A stretch of DNA of 64,000 nt from Geoanaerobacter sp964528055 (GTDB taxonomy: Bacteria; Desulfobacterota; Desulfuromonadia; Geobacterales; DSM-12255), in the NCBI GenBank assembly GCA_964528055.1, contig CAZGQM010000007.1, positions 163,428-227,427 of the forward strand, written 5' to 3'. Shown here in pieces: positions 45,249 through 54,012 of this stretch (position 1 is the first letter of the stretch; each line of letters opens with the position of its first letter). The notes under the pieces were generated by a model that was not told where the DNA came from, made no database searches, and saw only the letters and a list, made by a program, of their open reading frames with translations. Made by a program: the position numbers and the translations under genes.

Positions 45249-45305
45249 GATTTCTAATTAATAATATGCTATGGGAGTGTATCCTATCGTTTGATGATGT
45301 AAGCC
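45249..45305 (+). promoter_or_regulatory. Shared leader element, copy 2 (upstream of the MBL-fold gene)
   Basis: GATTTCTAATTA-A-T-AATATG-C-TATGG (45249-45274), 20 bp, TGATGTAAGCC (45295-45305), with the MBL gene starting at 45327. Two mismatches against copy 1 across the 26-bp block. Confidence 0.55.
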
Positions 45306-45326
45306 CAAATTGCCGGAGGTTTGCAT

Positions 45327-46274
45327 ATGATCAGCCCCACCTTTATACGCTATCTGCTTGTCATATTACTCTGTAGCTCATCAACCGCATTTGGCCAAGG
45401 TAATGGCAAATTACAACTACACTTCATAGATGTTGGACAAGGGGATGCTGCTATTCTGATATCACCCAAAGGTGAAACAGTACTCTTTGATAATGGTGTA
45501 GCCAAATACTGCGATATGCCAGTAAGTTACCTGAAAAAGTTCGGTGTTGAAAATATTGATTATCATATCGCGTCACATTACCATGATGACCATATAGGCT
45601 GCACTACCGAGGTATTAAATGCTTTTCCTTTGAGTAAGGCAGCATATGATAGAGGATCTACCTACCCCTCGAATATATATAAGAAATATGTGAAAGCAGT
45701 CTCTGGTAAACGAAATACTGCAACTCCTGGTACTGAAATAATCCTAGATGCTGAATCAGACCAACCAGTAAGGATAGAGTTTGTAGCTTCAAATGGTGCT
45801 GGTATTGACACAACAAATGAAAATGATTTGAGCGTGGTATCTGTTATCAGGTTTGGTGAGTTTGATGCGGTGATGGGTGGAGATCTGAGTGGATTCAACA
45901 AAAGTAATTATAAGGATATTGAAAGTGTTGTGGCTGATGACGTTGGCAGGGTCGAGGTGTACAAGGTCAATCATCATTGTAGTCGATATAGTACAAATGA
46001 TAATTGGCTTAAGGCTCTCAATCCAAAAATCGGGATAATTTCAGCATCTGCAACCATAGGGAAGAATCATAAGCACCCAACTCAACAGTGCCTTAACAGA
46101 CTTCATAAGGCGAATGTAAAAACCTATTGGACTGAGACTGGAGGAGGAGCTAAACCTGATCCAGAATGGGATAAAGTGTCAGGTACTGTTATTGTTGAAG
46201 TAGATCCAGATAAAGACGTGTTTAATGTTATTTTTAAAAACAATCGTATTGATACATATCCGATTTGGCAGTAG
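45327..46274 (+). CDS. Exported MBL-fold metallohydrolase
   Basis: 315 residues from the ATG at 45327, 7 nt after GGAGG. Signal peptide about 1-23 (ends TAFGQ). LHFIDVGQGDAAIL and the metal motif SHYHDDHIGC (H84, H86, D88, H89) place it with the ComEC/Rec2-like branch of metallo-beta-lactamase folds. Later ligands are in VNHHCSRYS and a KHPTQQC loop. Substrate unknown; the exported, stand-alone form differs from ComEC. Shares its leader with the dGTPase-like gene. Confidence 0.82.
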   Translation: MISPTFIRYLLVILLCSSSTAFGQGNGKLQLHFIDVGQGDAAILISPKGETVLFDNGVAKYCDMPVSYLKKFGVENIDYHIASHYHDDHIGCTTEVLNAFPLSKAAYDRGSTYPSNIYKKYVKAVSGKRNTATPGTEIILDAESDQPVRIEFVASNGAGIDTTNENDLSVVSVIRFGEFDAVMGGDLSGFNKSNYKDIESVVADDVGRVEVYKVNHHCSRYSTNDNWLKALNPKIGIISASATIGKNHKHPTQQCLNRLHKANVKTYWTETGGGAKPDPEWDKVSGTVIVEVDPDKDVFNVIFKNNRIDTYPIWQ

Positions 46275-46303
46275 GACTCAATAGAGATAAATAAGGAGTT
46301 GGG

Positions 46304-46465
46304 ATGGCTGAGAAAATACCACAAGAAAACGTTATATCGATGGAAGAACTTGTAGTTTCACATAGCTATGAGATGCTTGCATTAATTACAGTACTTGAGA
46401 AGAAAGGTATCCTTACCAGATCAGAGATCATTGAAGTCATCAAGGAGTTGAAAGACTCAAAATAA
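46304..46465 (+). CDS. Small helical protein, 53 aa
   Basis: ATG at 46304, 6 nt after AAGGAG, TAA at 46465. The C-terminal part SYEMLALITVLEKKGILTR then SEIIEVIKELK is a two-helix unit. A degenerate copy of this unit precedes ihfA at 48331. The pattern resembles short C-terminal tails of chemotaxis- or capsid-like proteins, but no function can be given. Confidence 0.65.
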   Translation: MAEKIPQENVISMEELVVSHSYEMLALITVLEKKGILTRSEIIEVIKELKDSK

Positions 46466-46590
46466 ATATTAGCGTATAAAGTAAAAGCTTGCTATAGCAA
46501 TTGAGATTAGCAACCAGATATACAATGGTAAAACCTTAATAACTCTTAAATATATTTCCTGACAAGTAATTATACGGGTAGGAGGCTAAA

Positions 46591-46875
46591 TTGAGATTAT
46601 CAATAATTGTTTTGACCGGACTACTACTCGCTATTGCAACTGCCGGTCATTGTTCTTGGATTAAATATAGTGATTATGTTGGTGAGTGGAATGATATGCC
46701 TCGCCTTGACATATCGAAAGTGCTTGTAAAAAACAAAGTTTCAGGTTGTGGTGAATATCGCTACAAAGAGAGTTCTAAGAACAGTAATGAATACCTATTG
46801 CAATGCTCAAGGGATGGTAAGAATTGGAGAACAATGGTTGTATGGGTCGGCATTAACAAGGTGCAGCCTGAATAG
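46591..46875 (+). CDS. Small secreted protein, 94 aa
   Basis: TTG start at 46591 behind TAGGAGG; no in-frame ATG gives a signal peptide. Signal peptide about 1-21 (ends GHCSW). Mature part has two cysteines (SGCGEYRY and LLQCSRDG) probably forming a disulfide. No family recognised. Confidence 0.65.
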   Translation: MRLSIIVLTGLLLAIATAGHCSWIKYSDYVGEWNDMPRLDISKVLVKNKVSGCGEYRYKESSKNSNEYLLQCSRDGKNWRTMVVWVGINKVQPE

Positions 46876-46965
46876 CAATTTTACGCGTTACCGCACATAT
46901 CTTAATAGCTAAATAGGTCAGATACATACATAGAATATAAGCAGAAACGGGAGTCAGCAACAATC

Positions 46966-46996
46966 ATCACAATTGAAGCTAGGAAGCTATTGTGAT
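46966..46996. other. Inverted repeat in a gene-free region (46876-47314)
   Basis: ATCACAAT-tga-AGCT-agga-AGCT-ATTGTGAT. Possible operator or hairpin. The surrounding 440 bp have no gene I can support. Confidence 0.4.
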
Positions 46997-47314
46997 TCAG
47001 CCGAGAATGATGTTACGTCAGGATGTAAATAGTAAAATTAGATGAAACCTACTGATTTCGAGGTAACGCATATAGGCACGAGTCCCAGAAGTAAGAGGTT
47101 AGGTTTGTGGCAAGAACATAATCCACAACTACCCTCGGAGTTTAGAAAAACATAGATTAAGGGTAAATGCTGCATGCAAAAGTTACCCCATATTATACGG
47201 CCATTGATAATTATTGAGAATCGGCAATGTTTTTTCGCACCGTTGGCTACCGAGACAAAGACTCCGTTGATTTATTTAAAATAGTATTTTGTGATCTAAT
47301 TTTAGGAGGGAAAG

Positions 47315-48079
47315 ATGATTGCAAGAATTACTTCTTTTATTCTATTGATGGCCATGGTCACAGGATGTTCTTACAGGTCTGCAATTCCTACAAGTGAGTT
47401 AAAAACAAATCATAGCGTGCTAGTAATACCTTACAAAGGGGCTCCAATTTATGTTGCGAGCGAAGTTGCAGGTAAGCTTGACGTATGGGTAGGGCTGCTT
47501 GCCGGTGGTATAGCGAAAGTAGCAACTGCTGACAGGAGAGACGAAATTGCAGAATATTTAAATAAAGAAAGCGGCACATGGGATCCTTCAATTGTAATTG
47601 CCGAGGAGTGTGCGAATGTATTGAGTAGTAGTTCTAAAGTAAAAATAATTAGCTCACAAATAGCTGGCATTAACATTTTGCCTGGATATGAGGATCTACC
47701 AAAAGAGAATCGAGTCAATTTTACCCATGATGATCAAGGTCGTGCTTGGTATAATATGTGTAATAAATTTGTGAGCAGTGATCAGACTCTATTGAATTAC
47801 AAAAAAATAAATTCAATTGTCAATGAAGACTGGGCGCTTGAGATATTCAGCAATATGTTTTCTGTTTTTAACGAATCAGTGCTTGGTGTTAACTTTTATG
47901 CGAAATTGAGTAATACAAGAACTAACGAAATCTTATCCGTCGGGTGGAGTATTGATAAAGTATACGAAGTACCAGAAATTCAAAAAGGTTTTGATTTTAA
48001 AGCCTTCGATAAAATATTCCGGGAATCAGCTCAAAAAACTTGTCGAACGATTTTTCAAGATATGGGTCTCATACAGTGA
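47315..48079 (+). CDS. Island lipoprotein 4
   Basis: 254 residues behind TAGGAGGG. Signal peptide with lipobox VTGC (Cys18). The mature protein has APIYVASEVAGKLDVWVGLL, EECANVLSSSSKVKIIS and LGVNFYAKLSNTRTNEILS, and conserved-looking tryptophans, but matches no family I know. Size and style resemble lipoprotein 1, without clear sequence similarity. The following 250 bp hold nothing but a degenerate frame. Confidence 0.68.
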   Translation: MIARITSFILLMAMVTGCSYRSAIPTSELKTNHSVLVIPYKGAPIYVASEVAGKLDVWVGLLAGGIAKVATADRRDEIAEYLNKESGTWDPSIVIAEECANVLSSSSKVKIISSQIAGINILPGYEDLPKENRVNFTHDDQGRAWYNMCNKFVSSDQTLLNYKKINSIVNEDWALEIFSNMFSVFNESVLGVNFYAKLSNTRTNEILSVGWSIDKVYEVPEIQKGFDFKAFDKIFRESAQKTCRTIFQDMGLIQ

Positions 48080-48330
48080 GGCAAAAAGTTAATGGCTATT
48101 TTATATACATACTATAACTGACTGACATCAGACATAATTAAGAACCGTTACTAGTGCCGTCACATACGGATTAGCATTATATAATAGCTATAACTATGAT
48201 GAACTATACTCAATAGTCCTATCAGTAGGTTGTAACCGTATACGCAGAAATCATTTCATTTTCAATTGAGCCTCGTATATATACCAAACATACAGAAGAA
48301 GACCAAAAGATTTACACGGGGGTGTGTAAC

Positions 48331-48426
48331 TATGAGATGCTTGCCTCAATAACGGTACTATAAAAGAAAGGCATACTGAAAAGAGATGAAATTATAACTG
48401 TTATAAAGGAGTTAAAGGCCCAATGA
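48331..48426 (+). pseudogene. Degenerate copy of the 53-aa protein
   Basis: Reading from 48331: YEMLASITVL, TAA stop at 48361, then KKGILKRDEIITVIKELKAQ and TGA. This aligns without gaps to the C-terminal half of the protein at 46304 (YEMLALITVLEKKGILTRSEII). The stop replaces the Glu codon. The final TGA overlaps the ATG of the ihfA-like gene (ATGA), suggesting the two were once translationally coupled. Confidence 0.7.
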
Positions 48427-48698
48427 CCAAGGTAGACATAGTTGAACGAATCTCCAATTCAACCAACATATCCAAGAAGGACGCTGCTCATCTTCTTGAG
48501 GAAGTCTTCTCTATAATGAAGTCTACCCTTGAGACCGGAGAAAATGTCAAGTTAGCTGGCTTTGGCAACTTCGAGATTAAGCAGAAGAAGGATCGTAAAG
48601 GTAGGAATCCTCAGACAGGTGAGGAAATGACCATTACAGCAAGAAAGATATTAACCTTCAAGCCTAGTGCAATACTAAAGACGGCAATTAATAAGTAA
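48423..48698 (+). CDS. ihfA: IHF/HU-family DNA-bending protein, IHF-alpha-like
   Basis: 91 residues. Dimerisation helices (about 1-40), the KLAGFGNFEIKQKKDRKGRN arm base, the RNPQTGE tip with the intercalating proline (about residue 63), and ARKILTFKPSAILKTAIN at the C-terminus. These match IHF alpha better than HU. IHF bends DNA and is a cofactor for many tyrosine integrases and replication origins, which fits an integrative element. AAGGAG lies in the end of the upstream remnant. Confidence 0.88.
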   Translation: MTKVDIVERISNSTNISKKDAAHLLEEVFSIMKSTLETGENVKLAGFGNFEIKQKKDRKGRNPQTGEEMTITARKILTFKPSAILKTAINK

Positions 48699-48730
48699 CC
48701 AGTGAAGTTTGATCTTAAGGAGAATAAGCA

Positions 48731-49108
48731 ATGGGACTACTATCTGGTTTGTTGGGGAACGCAGGAGTAGTTGGTGTCAATAAATTACAAGCAGAATATG
48801 AGCAATTACTAGTAGATGGAGAAACTGTAGAGGTGGGATTCCAGGTTATTCGTGATATTTTCATATTTACAAGTAAAAGGCTAATACTTGTAGATATCCA
48901 GGGAGTTACAGGAAGGAAAGTTGAATACTTATCGGTACCATACAGCAAGATTACTAAATTTAGTATTGAGACTGCTGGGCACTTTGATCTTGATGCCGAG
49001 TTGAATATCTGGATTGGGAGTGATTCTACACCGTTGACCAAGAAGTTTAATAGGGATGTAAACATTTATGACCTTCAGAAAGTACTGGCGAAGCATGTCA
49101 TAAAATAA
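48731..49108 (+). CDS. Bacterial PH-domain protein (PF08000/DUF1696 type)
   Basis: 125 residues behind AAGGAG. Pattern GLLSGLLGNAGVV, then a beta-rich PH fold with DIFIFTSKRLILVDIQG, GRKVEYLSVPYSKITKFSIE and LDAELNIWIGS, ending in the helix YDLQKVLAKHVI. Common small bacterial PH proteins of unknown role; no membrane segment. The next gene starts 15 bp later. Confidence 0.82.
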   Translation: MGLLSGLLGNAGVVGVNKLQAEYEQLLVDGETVEVGFQVIRDIFIFTSKRLILVDIQGVTGRKVEYLSVPYSKITKFSIETAGHFDLDAELNIWIGSDSTPLTKKFNRDVNIYDLQKVLAKHVIK

Positions 49109-49123
49109 ATTGCTGGAGCTAAT

Positions 49124-49786
49124 ATGTCAATAGATGGCTTTTACGAAATCATCGAAATGGAAGTCTGGGACAAGGATGCTATTGATCTTGTTGAGACTGG
49201 TTATATTAGTATTACTGGTAACAAGGGGACGTTGCACTTCATCTGCGTAGACGGAGATATGCAAATCAAGAAGAAGGGCAAGGATACCTACACCTTTACA
49301 TGGAATGGTAATAATGAATGCGACCCCGCATCTGGACATGGAGAGTTTATCTGTAAGGGAGATACCCTAACTGGCAGAATATATTTGGATGACAGTGATG
49401 ATAGTTCCTTTATAGCTGTAAGGCAGCAAGAGGTCTTCAAGCTAGGCAAGATGATAAACAGGGGGTTGCTGGTAGTTAAGGCTAAGGAACCCTTCAAGGA
49501 ATGGGTATCCAATCTATTCCCAACTGAGAAGATAACCATCAAAGAAATCAACGACGATAGTACCGCATTCTTAATTCAAGAATATGAAGATGACCGACAG
49601 AGAGACAGAATCCTAAAGAAACACTACGAATACATTTTTGAAGAGCAGTTGTTTAATTGGTGTACTGATGATAGCAAATGGCCCCAGAAGAGAACTCTTG
49701 CTATGTTCAAGAAGTGGTTTGAGTTGGAGTTCCATTCAATAGTCGAGGACTTGGTAGAGGGAGATCTTATACAGGATGATTACTGA
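49124..49786 (+). CDS. Hypothetical protein, 220 aa
   Basis: Starts 7 nt after a weak GGAG. The N-terminal half is beta-rich and starts DGFYEIIEMEVWDKDAIDLV, with a GTLHFICVDGDMQIK then DGRI-like ending; the C-terminal half is helical and acidic (KEWVSNLFPTEK, KKWFELEFHSIVEDLVEGD). The N-terminal block is seen in hypothetical proteins of many genomes, as I remember. No function can be assigned. Confidence 0.65.
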   Translation: MSIDGFYEIIEMEVWDKDAIDLVETGYISITGNKGTLHFICVDGDMQIKKKGKDTYTFTWNGNNECDPASGHGEFICKGDTLTGRIYLDDSDDSSFIAVRQQEVFKLGKMINRGLLVVKAKEPFKEWVSNLFPTEKITIKEINDDSTAFLIQEYEDDRQRDRILKKHYEYIFEEQLFNWCTDDSKWPQKRTLAMFKKWFELEFHSIVEDLVEGDLIQDDY

Positions 49787-49839
49787 ACGCAAAAAAAGTA
49801 TTTAATTTTGTATTAAATTGTTCTGGAGAAAGGAAACAT

Positions 49840-50700
49840 ATGAATCGCAACTATTTTCAAACAGGCACAGATGTTGATCGTATATTCTTCAAACTAGATA
49901 ATATAATAGAAGATATCCACAAATATGTTGTAGAACCTGACTTTTCACAAGATGTCAAAAGAAGAGCTGGTGGAATGATACCATCATTTGATCTTACAGA
50001 TGAATATATATTGCAACGTATGATTTTATTGATCGCCTTCAGCCAACAAGCAAAATCATCATTGGTTGGTGAGCTAATGGATAATGGTGCATTTGAACGT
50101 ATATTTGCTTCATATTCACCTAAAGATGTAGCTAAGCTGGACCCAGAATATCTAAAAAACACATATTGGGATAATCCTTCTAAGCCACGTGAAAGATTAG
50201 CGCCACTGAGGTTTCCAAGCAAATTGAATAGTATGGTAGATTGCGCTAAGAGTTTAATGGAGATATCAGCAAGGCATGGTTCTTTTATGAAATTCCTTCA
50301 AAAACAAGGTTTTCCTCTTAAAGCAGATACACCTAATAACCAGAAACTCTTTTGGGATTCTTTTGAGAAGACACGAAGCTATCTAGTTGATATCAAGTGT
50401 CCATTCTTTTCCGAATTCACCTCATTATGCCATTTATTGCAAGATATAGGTTTTGATTGTGCCAAACCTGATAGCGTAGTAATGGGAGTTGCCGCACGTC
50501 TAGGGATAATAGAGAGTTCTGATACGAAAGGGCAAAAACCGCTTAGGGATCGTAAAGTAGTAATTCAGTTCATGCAAAAATATTCGGCTTATAAAAATAT
50601 TAAAACATCAGTCTTGGATCTATATTTTCTTATATATGGAGGTCAGTCTTATTCAAAAAGGTATGTAAGGCCAGAATTCTACTCTTTATATCTCCGGTAA
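49840..50700 (+). CDS. Hypothetical protein, possibly HhH-GPD DNA-glycosylase-like
   Basis: 286 residues behind GGAGAAAGG. The pattern FASYSPKDVAKLDPEYL, then SMVDCAKSLMEISARHGSFMKFL, then LLQDIGFDCAKPDSVVMGVAARLGI resembles the helical layout of 3-methyladenine glycosylase I / HhH-GPD enzymes (helix, recruiting helix, hairpin with G, then D in the conserved position). Without an alignment this is tentative. If right it would be a base-excision enzyme in the island. Confidence 0.45.
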   Translation: MNRNYFQTGTDVDRIFFKLDNIIEDIHKYVVEPDFSQDVKRRAGGMIPSFDLTDEYILQRMILLIAFSQQAKSSLVGELMDNGAFERIFASYSPKDVAKLDPEYLKNTYWDNPSKPRERLAPLRFPSKLNSMVDCAKSLMEISARHGSFMKFLQKQGFPLKADTPNNQKLFWDSFEKTRSYLVDIKCPFFSEFTSLCHLLQDIGFDCAKPDSVVMGVAARLGIIESSDTKGQKPLRDRKVVIQFMQKYSAYKNIKTSVLDLYFLIYGGQSYSKRYVRPEFYSLYLR

Positions 50701-50794
50701 GGTATTTATATAAACTGAACATTAACGGAATAATTAAGTAGGTATATATAAGAATATGATGATTTTTGGTAGATATATAGTGGAGTAAAATTAA

Positions 50795-51775
50795 GTGGTA
50801 ACAACTTTTGATCAATTAATAAAATTCCTCTCTACCAAGATGAAGATGTCTCACATCTACCAACCTCTCTTGATAAGGAGTCTTGTAGATGCCGGAGGTT
50901 CCGCTACTCTCAGGCAATTAGCCACATACTTCCTATCCCAAGATGAAAGCCAGCTGCTGTACTACGAAAAACGTATCAAAGAAATGCCCCTCAAGATTCT
51001 CGCTAAACATGGCATTATTGACAAGGATAGGGAACTTATTCACCTCAATGTCCAGAAACTAACCCTCCAGCAGAAAGCACAGATTAGGTGCATATGTGAA
51101 CAGAAGCTCCAGGAGTTTGTGCAGAAGAAGGGCCTTGGGATATGGGACTATAGGCTGTTGGAAACTGATCCAGTCCCTGACAGCCTAAGATTTCAAGTAC
51201 TCAAGGAGTCAGATGGAAGGTGTGCCTTATGCGGAATTACTAAAAACGACTCTCCTCTTGATGTAGACCATATCATTCCCCGGTCCAGAGGCGGAAGTAA
51301 CAATAAGGAAAACCTTCAAGTTCTATGCTCTAAATGTAATAGGACCAAAAAAGATAAGGATGAAACAGATTTCAGGAATCCCATCCCATCAGATACAGAA
51401 GAAGGCTGCATATTCTGCTATGAGAATGTAAAGGATCGAGTGCTTGAGGAGAATGGGCCAGTAGTAGCAATTAAGGATCAGTTTCCAGTTACAGAAGGCC
51501 ATACCCTCATAATTCCCAAGAGGCATACCCCTGATTACTTCTCCATGACATCTAAAGAACGTCAGCATGCAGATGAACTGATGAGATACTTTAAGAACAA
51601 GTTATCTCAAGTAGATAAAGCTGTCATGGGTTTCAATGTTGGAATGAACTGCGGAGAGGCAGCTGGGCAGACTGTTATGCATGCCCATATACACTTGATC
51701 CCTAGACGTAAGGGAGATGTTGAGAATCCTAGAGGTGGGGTAAGGCACGTGATAGCTGGGAAGGGGCTATATTAA
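50795..51775 (+). CDS. HNH endonuclease-HIT domain fusion protein
   Basis: 326 residues, GTG start behind GGAG. N-terminal helical domain (about 1-125), HNH nuclease (about 143-185: CALC, LDVDHIIPRSRGG, NLQVLCSKCNRTK) and C-terminal HIT domain (about 205-320: CIFC, TEGHTLIIPKRH, HAHIHLIPRR). HNH cuts DNA or RNA; HIT domains hydrolyse or transfer nucleotides from nucleotidyl phosphoramidates or adenylylated molecules. Both active sites look complete. The Mrr gene follows after 19 bp. Confidence 0.88.
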   Translation: MVTTFDQLIKFLSTKMKMSHIYQPLLIRSLVDAGGSATLRQLATYFLSQDESQLLYYEKRIKEMPLKILAKHGIIDKDRELIHLNVQKLTLQQKAQIRCICEQKLQEFVQKKGLGIWDYRLLETDPVPDSLRFQVLKESDGRCALCGITKNDSPLDVDHIIPRSRGGSNNKENLQVLCSKCNRTKKDKDETDFRNPIPSDTEEGCIFCYENVKDRVLEENGPVVAIKDQFPVTEGHTLIIPKRHTPDYFSMTSKERQHADELMRYFKNKLSQVDKAVMGFNVGMNCGEAAGQTVMHAHIHLIPRRKGDVENPRGGVRHVIAGKGLY

Positions 51776-51794
51776 ATAACTTTTGGAGGATTAG

Positions 51795-52703
51795 ATGGCA
51801 GTACCAGACTTTCAATCATTCTTTAAACCGATACTTGACGTAGCAGCTGATAACCAAGAGCATTCTGTAAAAGATACCAAGTCAATTATCAAACTAGTCA
51901 TGAATCTGTCCGAAGCTGACCTCAGTGAAAAACTCCCAAGTGGTACTCAATTTAAGTTTGATAACAGGATTGCTTGGGCTATCAGCTACTTTGTACAGGC
52001 TAAGGTGCTGGAGAGACCCAAAAGAGCACATTTTAAAATTACGGATCGTGGTCGAGAGCTTCACCAACTGAATCACAACAGGATTGATGTAGCAATACTC
52101 AAAGCATATCCAGAGTTCCTAGAGTTCCATTCATCAAAGGCCTCATCTACAGGTGCCTCCATAGAAACGGATACTTCAGTAACTGCCACCCCTGATGAGA
52201 TCCTTCAACAGGCTTATCAAAGCATGAGGAATGATCTAGCAAGCGAGATCCTTGAAAAGATTAAGAGCAATTCTCCTGGGTACTTTGAAAATCTTGTAGT
52301 TGATCTCTTGGTAGCTATGGGCTATGGAGGTTCAAGAGCAGATGCTGGTCAATCACTTGGGAGAAGTGGTGATGAGGGTATTGATGGAATTATCAAAGAA
52401 GACCGCCTTGGTCTTGACGTCATTTACTTACAAGCGAAGAGATGGGATAGCACAGTAGGTCGTCCCGAGATTCAAAGATTTGTAGGTGCATTACATGGTA
52501 AGCGAGCTAAGAAGGGTGTATTTATCACCACCGGAAAGTTTTCTGCCGATGCATTGGAATATGTAGCAACCATAGACCCTAAAGTGATCCTGATTGACGG
52601 TAGAACCTTAGTGGAACATATGATTGATTTCAATTTAGGAGTTACTACAGCTACAACATATGAAATTAAGCGAATAGATTCAGATTATTTTTCAGAGGAA
52701 TAG
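51795..52703 (+). CDS. Mrr-family restriction endonuclease
   Basis: 302 residues behind TTGGAGG. The N-terminal winged-helix (Mrr_N, about 5-95, KFDNRIAWAISYFVQAKVLERP, FKITDRGRELH) is followed by a linker and an Mrr catalytic domain (about 165-290): YFENLVVDLLVAMGYG, GRSGDEGIDGII with the catalytic Asp, and VIYLQAKRW with the Q-x-K pair, then GALHGKRAKKGVFITTG. Type IV enzymes of this family cut methylated DNA. Probably transcribed with the HNH-HIT gene. Confidence 0.93.
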   Translation: MAVPDFQSFFKPILDVAADNQEHSVKDTKSIIKLVMNLSEADLSEKLPSGTQFKFDNRIAWAISYFVQAKVLERPKRAHFKITDRGRELHQLNHNRIDVAILKAYPEFLEFHSSKASSTGASIETDTSVTATPDEILQQAYQSMRNDLASEILEKIKSNSPGYFENLVVDLLVAMGYGGSRADAGQSLGRSGDEGIDGIIKEDRLGLDVIYLQAKRWDSTVGRPEIQRFVGALHGKRAKKGVFITTGKFSADALEYVATIDPKVILIDGRTLVEHMIDFNLGVTTATTYEIKRIDSDYFSEE

Positions 52704-52843
52704 ACTCAATATCTTAGAGTACATCAATTTGGAGGACCAACCTCAGTCCAAGCGATTAGGTTTTGGCAACAGATCAGCCTATAACCACCTTGGGTGTTTA
52801 CGAAGCGTAAAAAAAACAAATTATTAAATGACTTGAGGTGAAT

Positions 52844-53074
52844 ATGGAGAAGGATGATAAGTGGGCCGGATACATCCGTCAAGGGGCAATTTCTGATTCT
52901 GGAAATACTAAACAGGCACAGGCATTACGATTATTTAAAAGCGGGACGACAGAGGAAGAGTATAAAAAAGCTCTTACAGGGTATTCAAAAACCTTTAATG
53001 TGATGCTAAGGTTTTTCGAAGATAATGGATTTACATCATATGTTGTTAACGGGAGAACCTTTTTGAGAAAATAG
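52844..53074 (+). CDS. Hypothetical protein, 76 aa
   Basis: ATG at 52844 preceded by TGAGGTGAAT; a GTG two codons upstream is also possible. Mixed helical protein with WAGYIRQGAISDSGN and GYSKTFNVMLRFFEDNGF. No family recognised. The 140 bp before it hold no other signal. Confidence 0.55.
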   Translation: MEKDDKWAGYIRQGAISDSGNTKQAQALRLFKSGTTEEEYKKALTGYSKTFNVMLRFFEDNGFTSYVVNGRTFLRK

Positions 53075-53181
53075 TTATCACATTACTGGCAGAAGTAAGA
53101 AGTTGATGAATTAAATTGATAAATATGGTGGATGACCAATTAAATGATATCTTTGCGGTAATTATGGTCTAGGGAGGGCGC

Positions 53182-54012
53182 ATGACTATCGAATATAACT
53201 TATATAGAGCCAAATTTATCAGACCAAAGCAACAATCATTTTTGCACGATGATCGAGCACCAGAGAAAATATTGTTGGCTAGTATTAAAGAAAAGCCTTC
53301 AGCGGAGTTTAGAAAAAATTATATATGGCATATTGGCAACTTATCTATGTTTGATAATAATAGTGGGTACTTTGCGATAGGGCGTACCACCAAAACAACA
53401 CTCTCAAAATTTGATGAAATAGACAAAAATTTTGTAGAAGAACCGAGCCAGACAAGTCCGTTTACATATGTTGTATTTGATGCACCACTTGGCCTGCTTG
53501 CAGTCGCAAAGAAATCTTTGCTTGCTCCAACGACTACAAGTATAGCAACGATTATTGATAAGCTTTTAGAAAGAACCAGTCCAGTTATGGCAAATGGAAT
53601 TGATGTAGTAATAGATGTAATTCCTGATCCGAGTAGTTTTATTGAAAAAATTAGAACCGTTTATGCGTTAAAAGGCTTTACAGCATGCTTTACAGGACCT
53701 AATCCTTTTGATGCTGATGAGTATTTTCAAAAGCCACTATCCGTTTATTTAAAAGAAGCAAATGGCGATATAGGCAAAGCTAGTATAACTGGTAATGATC
53801 TTGATCGTGATGTTGTAGAGGCAGTAGCTCGTAGTACAGCTTCGACAGGAAACGAAGCAAGCGCCAAAGTGATAAATAATGTGGGGGAAAGAAGCACTAG
53901 AATCAATATGAAAGGAGATCTTATTAAATTAGTTTATGATGAAGAAACCCATAAGCTATCTGATGTATATTCTGATATGAAACAAGCCTATAAAGAAGTG
54001 AGACATAGATGA
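53182..54012 (+). CDS. Unknown protein coupled to an FRG-domain protein
   Basis: 276 residues behind AGGGAGG. The N-terminal 150 residues have a mixed fold (NLYRAKFIRPKQQSFLHDDR, IWHIGNLSMFDNNSGYFAIGR, FTYVVFDAPLGLLAV). The C-terminal third has GDIGKASITGNDLDRDVVEAV and GDLIKLVYDEETHKLSDVY. No catalytic motif is evident. Its last codons overlap the FRG gene start by 4 bp (ATGA), a sign the two proteins act together. Reported only as unknown; a defence or toxin-antitoxin module is an inference from context. Confidence 0.7.
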   Translation: MTIEYNLYRAKFIRPKQQSFLHDDRAPEKILLASIKEKPSAEFRKNYIWHIGNLSMFDNNSGYFAIGRTTKTTLSKFDEIDKNFVEEPSQTSPFTYVVFDAPLGLLAVAKKSLLAPTTTSIATIIDKLLERTSPVMANGIDVVIDVIPDPSSFIEKIRTVYALKGFTACFTGPNPFDADEYFQKPLSVYLKEANGDIGKASITGNDLDRDVVEAVARSTASTGNEASAKVINNVGERSTRINMKGDLIKLVYDEETHKLSDVYSDMKQAYKEVRHR

